Of a DNA stretch of 46,383 nt, positions 7,662-15,008 are shown one piece after another. Position 1 is the stretch's first letter. Every line of letters starts with the position of its first letter. The position numbers and the translations under genes are program-made. The DNA is from an uncultured Bacteroidales bacterium (GTDB taxonomy: Bacteria; Bacteroidota; Bacteroidia; Bacteroidales; UBA932): assembly GCA_945870315.1 (NCBI GenBank), contig CAMBRR010000006.1:1-46383 (forward strand), in the 5' to 3' direction. The notes beneath the pieces were generated by a model. It was not told the origin of the DNA. It ran no database searches and worked only from the letters and a program-made list of their open reading frames with translations.

Positions 7662-9500
7662 ATGAACAGAATAAGATTAACCGTTTCCTTGGGGATATTG
7701 TGCGCGATTATTTCCTGCAGCAGAGAGACTACAGAAATCTGTGATGTCTCACCGGTTGAGGTCGGCTTCTTTGCAGGAAGAACTTCCACAAGGACTTCTA
7801 TGCTTGACAACGGCTTGTCGGCAGCCTGGAATCCAGGCGACTGCGCAAGCGTCTGGGCAGCCAATTCCGCCTCTGAATATGTTCTTGAAGGTCAGGTCTT
7901 TTCCATCTATGGAATCGATGAGGGCTTTGCCTATTTCACCTCCACTCTTGCCGGACCTATGGCGGACGCTACCTATACATATTATGCCTGTTACCCGGAA
8001 CCGAAGTCGGTCTCCGGCAGCCTTCTTTCGTTCAACCTGCCTGCACTCCAGGACGGTAGGGCTGGCAAGGGAACAGACATAATGCTTGCCACGCCATCTC
8101 TTCACGGTCCGCTGACTTCGCTGGAGGAACAGCCCGCCGGTGGAGGCCTATCTCTGGGGATGAATCATATGATGCATCAGTTCCGCTTCTGGACACCTTC
8201 TGGAGAGGGGGCTGTCACTGAAAAAATCAGGGAAATATCATTCTCTATGCCCGATCCAGTGGCAGGAGTCGTGACTGTGGATTTCAAGAATCCGGAAACT
8301 CCGGCCTCCATCTCATCGGGGGTAAACGAGATGACTCTTACACTTGAAAAACCAATCGGGGCTTCCGACTATCCCGGATATGACTTCGCAATAGCCTCGG
8401 TTCATCCTCATCCTCAGGCCTATGGACCAGATGATTATATGACGGTGACTCTGTTTACTGACAGTGGTAAGTCCGTCCTCGAACCTATCAGCCTTTCTGG
8501 CAGAAGTTTCCTTCCGGGACATTCCACCCCTGTCTGCCTGCGTCCTTCCGGCATCGAAAAATATTACAGGATAAAATTCACTGTAGATGACAACAATATC
8601 GGTGAAACTCTCTGGAACATAACCATTTTCAACGGAGATACACAGATATACAAGTGGTCCAACACCCAGGGATATCATTCCAATTTCACTGTCGAGGAAG
8701 AATATCTCGGAGCCTCCGGGGAGGCAGAATATCTCAAGATTGTAAATGCAATCGAGAACGGTACGGCAAGGCTCAATTTCGAAACTGCCAACACCTCTGT
8801 CGATCTTCCTTTGACGGCCTCCTGCATTACCAGAAACGACAATATCTCAAGCATAAGCCTGGGCAGTGTCCCTTATCTTCTTCATGAGGATTTCACTTCA
8901 GCAAGGGCATATGAACAGAATGATGCCTATTCAGGCAGCGCCTCCAACGACAGGAATCTCGGAGGATATCTGCTCGACGGCTATATGGACAGGAACGGAT
9001 GGAATGCATCCAGGTTCAAGATTCTGGAAGGAGACTGCATCAGAATCAACAGCCGTTACCAGTCAGGAGCCTGGACGGTAGAACGCTTGTGCGGACGTCT
9101 TGATACTCCGGCCCTTTCATACCTGAAACCAGGCGCTTCCGTCACCATAGTTCTTGAATACGATGAGGCCTTCTATGTACCTGCGGGATACAACAGGGAT
9201 GACTCCTCTACACCTATGGCAAAGTATCGCATCGGTACCCATACGAACTCCGAATCGACGTCCCTGAACGGATGCAAGTCAGACAATATTTCATCCAACG
9301 CCGCCATCGTGTTCACCTCTGACAGGTTTGCAAACGAGGATGTGTCCAACCTGCATCACCGCACCCAGGAGATTTCGTCCGTGGGTCAGTCCACCAGGAT
9401 TGTCTTCTTCTCTGACACTGACAGAACCACCAGCGTAATCGCCGCCAATAGCTGCTATTACCTCTATCTGGACAATCTAAAAGTTTATATAAAGAATTGA
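7662..9500 (+). CDS. Fimbrillin-like lipoprotein with C-terminal jelly-roll-type domain
   Basis: Predicted outer-surface lipoprotein (612 residues): short charged N-terminus, hydrophobic stretch and lipobox ending in IISC (Cys19). The mature N-terminus carries the pattern typical of Bacteroidota fimbrillin-like proteins, a TRTSM segment (residues 43-47) followed by a W-x-x-GD motif (AAWNPGDCASVW). A beta-rich fimbrillin-type region runs to about residue 300. The C-terminal part (about 410-612) looks like a carbohydrate-binding-type jelly roll that starts at LLHEDF and ends in YYLYLDNLKVYI. No catalytic motif seen. First gene of a seven-gene operon of secreted proteins, so it may be a structural or tip-like component. 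The fimbrillin-like assignment rests on pattern, not on a search. Confidence 0.7.
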   Translation: MNRIRLTVSLGILCAIISCSRETTEICDVSPVEVGFFAGRTSTRTSMLDNGLSAAWNPGDCASVWAANSASEYVLEGQVFSIYGIDEGFAYFTSTLAGPMADATYTYYACYPEPKSVSGSLLSFNLPALQDGRAGKGTDIMLATPSLHGPLTSLEEQPAGGGLSLGMNHMMHQFRFWTPSGEGAVTEKIREISFSMPDPVAGVVTVDFKNPETPASISSGVNEMTLTLEKPIGASDYPGYDFAIASVHPHPQAYGPDDYMTVTLFTDSGKSVLEPISLSGRSFLPGHSTPVCLRPSGIEKYYRIKFTVDDNNIGETLWNITIFNGDTQIYKWSNTQGYHSNFTVEEEYLGASGEAEYLKIVNAIENGTARLNFETANTSVDLPLTASCITRNDNISSISLGSVPYLLHEDFTSARAYEQNDAYSGSASNDRNLGGYLLDGYMDRNGWNASRFKILEGDCIRINSRYQSGAWTVERLCGRLDTPALSYLKPGASVTIVLEYDEAFYVPAGYNRDDSSTPMAKYRIGTHTNSESTSLNGCKSDNISSNAAIVFTSDRFANEDVSNLHHRTQEISSVGQSTRIVFFSDTDRTTSVIAANSCYYLYLDNLKVYIKN

Positions 9501-9530
9501 AAATCATAATAATAAGGTTCTATACTAAAA

Positions 9531-10274
9531 ATGAAAGAAATGAAAAGAACATCAATCGCTTTGCTTCTGCTCTTTGCTGCAGCTTGTTCCAAGCAGCCGT
9601 CAAATGGTGACGGAAGCGGCTTTGTCAGTCTCTCCTTGAGTCCTGACAATCAGGTTGCCGAGATTACGAAGGGCAATGTGTCGGATTATACCGCCCTTCC
9701 TTCGACTTCGGATTTTAACCTTGTAATCAAGAATTCATCTTCAGAACAAGTCTTCACAGGGAAGGTGTCCGAGTGGAATTCAGGCACTCCTCTTACTGCC
9801 GGAACCTATTCGGTGTCAGCTTCTTATGGTGAAGAAGGTGTTGAAGGATTCGACAAACCTTATTTTGCGGGAAACACATCGTTCGAGGTCGTGGGAGGAA
9901 AGACCACCAACGTTTCTGTGCCTGTGGCCCTTGCCAATGCAATCGTAAAGGTTGTTCGCACAGAAGCCTTCAACAACTATTATGTTGACAGCAATTTCAA
10001 GGTTACGACCGGAAATGGCAATGTAATCAACTTCCCTAAAACCCAGACGGGAGGCGCTTTCGTGGATGCATATAGGTTTTCTGTAAGCGGAACCGTAACA
10101 TCCCAGTCCGGAAGGGTATCCCAGTTCAATGCCGTTGACTATAACAGCGTAGATGCCGCAACCTGCTATACTCTCAAGTTTGATGTGAGCAATGTCGGCT
10201 CTACCTCCATCACTATCTCTTTTGATGACACTACGGTTGAAGTGCCTCTTAGCGATATCGAACTGAACGAATAA
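9531..10274 (+). CDS. DUF4493 domain lipoprotein (single domain)
   Basis: Lipoprotein of 247 residues; the signal peptide ends at AAAC (Cys19). The rest fits the DUF4493 pattern: an N-terminal strand SLSLSPDNQ, a T-K-G at 46-48, the segment PLTAGTYSVSAS, then FDKPYFAG and a valine-rich strand run with a LANAIVKV motif. DUF4493 is a beta-sandwich domain found in Bacteroidales surface lipoproteins, usually beside PCMD proteins; its role is unknown. The two next genes carry the same domain, so these are paralogues. ATG codons at 9531 and 9540 are both possible; the second gives the more standard signal peptide. Confidence 0.75.
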   Translation: MKEMKRTSIALLLLFAAACSKQPSNGDGSGFVSLSLSPDNQVAEITKGNVSDYTALPSTSDFNLVIKNSSSEQVFTGKVSEWNSGTPLTAGTYSVSASYGEEGVEGFDKPYFAGNTSFEVVGGKTTNVSVPVALANAIVKVVRTEAFNNYYVDSNFKVTTGNGNVINFPKTQTGGAFVDAYRFSVSGTVTSQSGRVSQFNAVDYNSVDAATCYTLKFDVSNVGSTSITISFDDTTVEVPLSDIELNE

Positions 10275-10296
10275 GAACATAACCAGATTAGACGAA

Positions 10297-11553
10297 ATGA
10301 AAAAGATAATCATATTGGCATCGGCCGTTGCAATCCTGTTCTCGGCCTGCAAAAAGGAAGTCAAGGATGCAGCCTTGCAAAATGGAGAACTGTCATTTTC
10401 GGAGTTTTCACTCTCCCAGGATGACTATGTGGAAACCAAGGCGGCTATAACTGCAGACGGCAGCTATGCCATCATCATCAGCAATGCAGAAGGAGATGTA
10501 GTCCTTTCCACTACCTATTCAAATGTGAAGTCCAATAATGACAAGGTCTCACTTCCTGCCGGAAACTATACTCTTGTAGTGAGATCTTCAGAACAGGATG
10601 TTCCAGTATCTGCTTTCGAACAGCCTGTCTATGGAGCTCAGAAGGAATTCACCATCGCCGCCGGAGAGGTTACTTCCATCGGCAGCCTTACCTGCACCCT
10701 TCTTCAGTGCAAGGTTTCAGTTAGCTATAGCGATGATTTCCTCTCTATGGTAACGGGAAACGGAAACGCTTCCGTTGAAGTAACTGCCGGATATCCGCTC
10801 AATTATGCTCTTACCTACGAAAACGGCTCTGTGAAATATGACCAGAACGCAGGTTATTTTTATGTGAGAAATGACCAGCCTACGACTCTTGCCGTGACAT
10901 TCAAGGGCTTGATAGAAGGAAAGAGTCAGAAGATGACCAAGACTATCACAGGCATTCAGCAGAGACAGTGGCGCCAAATCAAGTTCATCAAGAAGGTTAA
11001 CGAGACTGGAGACGCTACTTTTGATATCGTAATCAACGACTTTATCTCAGATTCCGAACTAAACAATTCTCTGGTTGCGGAGGAAGAGGTGATAGGGGAG
11101 GACCCTCAGGCACCGAAGGGTGATGGTGGGATTGACCTCACCTTTGACTATGATGCAGGTTGCGATGCTGAATTCACTGACCTTCAGAACGTTGTGATCC
11201 CTCCTCTCGACCAGAGGGCAATCAGCCTGAAGCTGAAAGCCGCAGTGCCGAACGGAGTTGCCAAGTTCACGGTTGACATCGCCTCTACGAGCAGCTCTTT
11301 CGTAAATGCAGTTGAGGCTGCTCAGGCAACCCACATCGACCTGATACATCCTATCCCTGCCAACGATATCATCTTCCAGGTGGTGCCTTTCCCGCACGGA
11401 GAGGAACTTCTCGGACAGACCAATATTGCCTTCGATATGAGCGCAGCTCAGGAAGCGATTATCAATTACCCTGGTACACACACCTTTACGATGAATGTGA
11501 CAGATACCCAGGGATGCAAGAAGTCTATTTCTATTGTGATGGTTGTTGAATAA
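10297..11553 (+). CDS. DUF4493 domain lipoprotein with C-terminal beta domain
   Basis: A 418-residue lipoprotein with lipobox FSAC (Cys18). Residues about 28-250 form a DUF4493 unit like that of the preceding gene: ETKAA at 46-50, LPAGNYTLVV, FEQPVYGA and a CKVSVSYSDDF strand. After an acidic linker (about 255-275) comes a second all-beta domain of about 140 residues that ends in TFTMNVTDTQGCKKS, reminiscent of an Ig-like or PKD-like fold; I do not recognise it as a named family. The stop codon TAA is followed directly by the next gene's region. Probable surface-exposed structural component; no enzymatic motif visible. Confidence 0.73.
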   Translation: MKKIIILASAVAILFSACKKEVKDAALQNGELSFSEFSLSQDDYVETKAAITADGSYAIIISNAEGDVVLSTTYSNVKSNNDKVSLPAGNYTLVVRSSEQDVPVSAFEQPVYGAQKEFTIAAGEVTSIGSLTCTLLQCKVSVSYSDDFLSMVTGNGNASVEVTAGYPLNYALTYENGSVKYDQNAGYFYVRNDQPTTLAVTFKGLIEGKSQKMTKTITGIQQRQWRQIKFIKKVNETGDATFDIVINDFISDSELNNSLVAEEEVIGEDPQAPKGDGGIDLTFDYDAGCDAEFTDLQNVVIPPLDQRAISLKLKAAVPNGVAKFTVDIASTSSSFVNAVEAAQATHIDLIHPIPANDIIFQVVPFPHGEELLGQTNIAFDMSAAQEAIINYPGTHTFTMNVTDTQGCKKSISIVMVVE

Positions 11554-11557
11554 TGAA

Positions 11558-11563
11558 GGGAGG
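11558..11563 (+). promoter_or_regulatory. Shine-Dalgarno site of the DUF4493-PCMD gene
   Basis: GGGAGG ends 7 bp before the ATG at 11571, optimal spacing for ribosome binding. Strong sites of this kind are uncommon in Bacteroidota, so it decides the start between two in-frame ATGs. Confidence 0.55.
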
Positions 11564-11570
11564 AAAGGAA

Positions 11571-13439
11571 ATGAAAAGATATATTATCATGGCTTCTGCG
11601 GCAGCCCTCATACTTGCCGCTTCCTGTGCGAGAGAAACCCTGCCTGCTACCCGCGGTGGAGAAGGATGTCTGTCCCTCGGCATCGACCTGCCTTCAACCA
11701 AGGCAGCAATGACAAGCGAGGAACTCCTCTCAAGCGCCAAAGTGAATATCTACAAGGCTGATTTCAGCGGTCTTGTACGATCCTATACTTATTCTGAAAT
11801 CCCATCTTCCATCTACCTCCCGGCTGACCAATACAGGGTTGATGTACTCGCCGGCGAAACTGCCAAAGCAACTCCTTCAACGGCATCCTGGGAACAGAAG
11901 AGCTACTATGGTTCCAAGGCTTTCGAGATTGTCGCCGGTTCTTCAGTCCAGGTGCAGGTACCTGCAACAGTGGACAATGCAGTTTCAAAGATAAGTTTCG
12001 ATACCACAGTGGCCGAGAACTTCAATCCGGGTTTCACCTTTACCGTGGGTCTAGACTTGAATTCTCCTGAGACCTGTCTTGTTTATGACGCCTCCAAATC
12101 ATCATCCGAGGGCTATTTCATTATCCGCGGAATTGAGGAACCTTCCCTTTCCTGGAAATTTGAGGGAACCCTTGCCAAGGATGCATCTTCTTTTGTAAAG
12201 GAAGGAATCATCCCTGCTGTTGAAGCCGGCAAGATCTACAGGATGAATGTCAAATATACCATCAAGGACGGTGACATCAACTTTACCCTCCTTGTGGACT
12301 ACAGTACAGACGTTGTCCAGGATGTGGTGGTATTTGAACCTGTTTCAACAGGCCTCTCATCTTCAAGTATTTATGAAATATGGGCAGGACACGCTACCGT
12401 TCACGCAGATGTGGACGAATCAGAATTCAGCGATCCTTCCGCCATCAAGTTCGCCTACAAGGCATCAACCGCTTCCGATTGGACTACGGTTGCGGCCGTA
12501 AGGTCAGCAGAAGGTCTTTACGACGCAGTCCTGAATGGACTTCAGCCGGCAACGACCTATGATTACAAGCTTGTCATCGCAGGCGTTGACCAGGGAGATG
12601 CTTCCACTTTCACCACTGAAGCCGCCCCTCAGCTTCCAAATGCAAGCTTTGAATATGTCAGCAAGGTCAGCGGAGAGAGCTTCTACAAATGGTACGATCC
12701 TTCCTGCGGCGTTGAAGAAGGTCAGACTATGTTCTGGGGTTCCGGTAACGGTGAAGGTTCTGAAGGCGTAAAAGGTTCTGCTTCAATGGGTATGGTGATA
12801 ACTGTTCCTGATGAGACAGACAAGGTTGATGGGGCTCGTTCCGTATGTGCCCAGTCTGGTGCCATCCTCGGAGTGCTTGCTGCCGGAAACGTCTTCACGG
12901 GTCAGTTCGCAGGACTTGTCGGAACTGAAGGAGGAAAAGTGAACTTCGGACGTCCTTGGACTTCCAGACCTACCGCAGTCAGACTTTGGGCCAAATATAC
13001 TGCAAGTCAAATCAATATTGTAACCTCTGTCCCTGACGGAGTTACAATCACCAAGAACTCCGACTATGACAGGGCATCCATCCAGATTGCCCTTGGAACC
13101 TGGAACTACAAGACTTACGGTGGAACCAAGGATTCTCCTGTACATGTGAACACTACCAACAAGAGTACGTTCATAGACTATTATACCGATCCGTCCACTA
13201 TCGCCAATGCTGAACTCGTGCTTTACGGTGACAACCGGCAGCAGATCAGCAACGGAGAGATTGTCTCAGTTTCCACCGGAGAGTGGCGTCAGATTACGAT
13301 ACCTTTGGATTACCATAATACCAATGCCTATCCGACCCACATCGTGATTTCCTGCGCTGCATCCAAATACGGCGACTACTTTACCGGAAGTTCAGATGCG
13401 AAACTCTGGATTGACAAGGTTGAACTACTGTATGAATAA
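11571..13439 (+). CDS. DUF4493-PCMD lipoprotein
   Basis: Large (622-residue) lipoprotein with lipobox AASC (Cys19). Order of parts: DUF4493 (about 30-230, with STKAAM at 42-47 and LPADQYRVDV), an Ig/FN3-like module ending in LNGLQPATTYDYKLVIAG (about 265-350), and a C-terminal PCMD (Pfam PF13201, putative carbohydrate metabolism domain; about 360-622) with NASFE, FYKWYDP, GNVFTGQFAG, FGRPW and the terminal KLWIDKVELLYE. PCMD is a jelly-roll-type domain whose ligand is not established. An ATG at 11553 is in frame, but the one at 11571 has a clear Shine-Dalgarno (GGGAGG, 7 bp upstream), unusual for this phylum, and gives a normal signal peptide. A paralogous PCMD gene lies 1.6 kb downstream. 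Confidence 0.8.
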   Translation: MKRYIIMASAAALILAASCARETLPATRGGEGCLSLGIDLPSTKAAMTSEELLSSAKVNIYKADFSGLVRSYTYSEIPSSIYLPADQYRVDVLAGETAKATPSTASWEQKSYYGSKAFEIVAGSSVQVQVPATVDNAVSKISFDTTVAENFNPGFTFTVGLDLNSPETCLVYDASKSSSEGYFIIRGIEEPSLSWKFEGTLAKDASSFVKEGIIPAVEAGKIYRMNVKYTIKDGDINFTLLVDYSTDVVQDVVVFEPVSTGLSSSSIYEIWAGHATVHADVDESEFSDPSAIKFAYKASTASDWTTVAAVRSAEGLYDAVLNGLQPATTYDYKLVIAGVDQGDASTFTTEAAPQLPNASFEYVSKVSGESFYKWYDPSCGVEEGQTMFWGSGNGEGSEGVKGSASMGMVITVPDETDKVDGARSVCAQSGAILGVLAAGNVFTGQFAGLVGTEGGKVNFGRPWTSRPTAVRLWAKYTASQINIVTSVPDGVTITKNSDYDRASIQIALGTWNYKTYGGTKDSPVHVNTTNKSTFIDYYTDPSTIANAELVLYGDNRQQISNGEIVSVSTGEWRQITIPLDYHNTNAYPTHIVISCAASKYGDYFTGSSDAKLWIDKVELLYE

Positions 13440-13442
13440 TTT

Positions 13443-14180
13443 ATGAATTTCAGAGCAACACTGACGATCATACTCCTGTCCCTGAGCTGCATTTCAGCCC
13501 GGGGACAGAAATATGACCGAGGATATGACAATGCAAAGCCGGTCACCTTTGCGCCAAAGAAGAGTTTTATGGTGTCCGGTACGGCCAAGTTTTCCTGTCA
13601 CACGATGGATGACTATAAGTTTCTCATCATCGATGACATCAATTCAAACGGCTACACTATATCTGTCAATCCGAATTTCCTCTATATGATAAGGGACAAT
13701 ATCGGTGTGGGACTGTCTTTTTCCTATGGCAGGACACTTCTGGATATGGAATCGGCCAATATGTCGATGTCTGAAATTTCGATGAGCGTGAATGACTATT
13801 ATCGTCTGAGTCAGAGTTTTACGGGAGCATTGGCCTTCAGGCCATACATACCACTCGGAAAATCGGGCCGTTTCTCCCTCTTCGCTCAGGTGGAACTAGG
13901 TTTCTCCACGACCACATCGAAGAATACAGCCAACATTTCTTCCGATACCAAGGGAACCTTTACCAACAAGTATAAGATTCTACTTGGAGTGAATCCGGGC
14001 ATATCCGCTTTCATAACCAACCATTTTGCCATTGAAGCCAGTGTCGGAATACTTGGATTCAACTATACCTGGGCCAACCAGAAGCACAACCAGGTGGCAA
14101 ACGGTTCACATTCCCTCTCCGATGCTTCTTTGATGTTGAACCTTGCAACCCTGAGTCTGGGACTTGCCTATTATCTGTAG
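13443..14180 (+). CDS. Secreted outer-membrane beta-barrel-like protein (first of a pair)
   Basis: A 245-residue protein with a cleavable signal peptide (hydrophobic residues about 6-17, likely cleavage near ARG-Q at 20-22). The mature part is made of alternating polar/hydrophobic strands rich in Gly, Ser, Tyr and Phe with short turns, and ends in a hydrophobic strand finishing LGLAYYL, the usual form of an outer-membrane barrel C-terminus. Size fits an 8- to 10-strand barrel. It starts 3 bp after the DUF4493-PCMD gene stops and is followed 4 bp later by a related gene, so the three are probably translated together. It may anchor or export the neighbouring lipoproteins; that is inference. Confidence 0.7.
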   Translation: MNFRATLTIILLSLSCISARGQKYDRGYDNAKPVTFAPKKSFMVSGTAKFSCHTMDDYKFLIIDDINSNGYTISVNPNFLYMIRDNIGVGLSFSYGRTLLDMESANMSMSEISMSVNDYYRLSQSFTGALAFRPYIPLGKSGRFSLFAQVELGFSTTTSKNTANISSDTKGTFTNKYKILLGVNPGISAFITNHFAIEASVGILGFNYTWANQKHNQVANGSHSLSDASLMLNLATLSLGLAYYL

Positions 14181-14184
14181 CGAT

Positions 14185-14991
14185 ATGAAAAAGATATTTT
14201 TGGCAATCATATTTGTGGTCTCTGTCTGCTTCCAGTCAGCGGCAACTGTCCCTGGACATAATGACAAACAGACCAAGACTCCGAAGAAGCACATTGTCCT
14301 AGGAGAAAGAATCCATAAGGATACCACCAACATCACGAAGCGAAGCCTCAAATCCCATCTCATCATCCCTAAGGGAGATTGGCAGATAGGAATGGCAGCC
14401 TCATATATGAACCTTTCAACCAATGACAGCGAATTCCTCCTGCTGCTGAACGATACCTATTCATCTGCGGCTGCTTTCAGGATATCCCTGCACGGTGCAT
14501 ATTCTTATATGAGGAACCAGTCACTGGGTCTGAGGATTCAATATTCAAACGGAGCCTGCTCTGTAGATGCTTCAACCTTGGATTTATTGGGAAATTTCTC
14601 ATTGGATTTGAAGGATGTCAAGGCCAAGACAAATTCATACAGCGCATATCTGTACAATCGCTCATATGTGGGACTGGATTACAGGGGAAGGGTAGGCTTC
14701 TTCCTGGAAGCGGCTCTGGGATACAGCAATTCACGCAGCAATATCAGTGTCGGGTCGCCTTCCAATGCCTATACCCTGAACAATAAGGTTAGCGCCCTGT
14801 TCAGCCCAGGTATCATTTTCTTCCCGATGAACAATGTCTCCCTGTCGGCATCGCTCAACCTCGCGGAACTTTCCTACAACCATTCCACCGGTTATGAGAA
14901 CAACCATGTGACGGGTGACAGGAAATACTTCAAGGCACAGGCGAAACTGAATCTGCTTGCTCTGAATTTCGGCATTACAGTTCACTTATAA
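14185..14991 (+). CDS. Secreted outer-membrane beta-barrel-like protein (second of a pair)
   Basis: A 268-residue protein with a signal peptide (MKKIFLAIIFVVSVCFQSAA, likely cleavage near residue 20), a basic linker of about 40 residues (KQTKTPKKH and KRSLKSH), then barrel-type amphipathic strands ending LNLLALNFGITVHL. The region PGIIFFPMNNVSLSASLNLAELSYN aligns by eye with PGISAFITNHFAIEASVGILGFNYT of the preceding protein, so the two are paralogues. I chose the ATG at 14185, 4 bp after the upstream stop, over an upstream in-frame codon at 14164 because it yields a clean signal peptide. The lysine-rich linker is absent from the first copy. Confidence 0.7.
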   Translation: MKKIFLAIIFVVSVCFQSAATVPGHNDKQTKTPKKHIVLGERIHKDTTNITKRSLKSHLIIPKGDWQIGMAASYMNLSTNDSEFLLLLNDTYSSAAAFRISLHGAYSYMRNQSLGLRIQYSNGACSVDASTLDLLGNFSLDLKDVKAKTNSYSAYLYNRSYVGLDYRGRVGFFLEAALGYSNSRSNISVGSPSNAYTLNNKVSALFSPGIIFFPMNNVSLSASLNLAELSYNHSTGYENNHVTGDRKYFKAQAKLNLLALNFGITVHL

Positions 14992-15008
14992 TTTGCGAAA
15001 CCAGACTG

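Noticed and set aside
7526..7864. A 113-codon N-terminal extension of ParE
   Set aside because: It crosses the parE promoter and overlaps the start of the divergent lipoprotein gene; homologues start at the shorter ATG.
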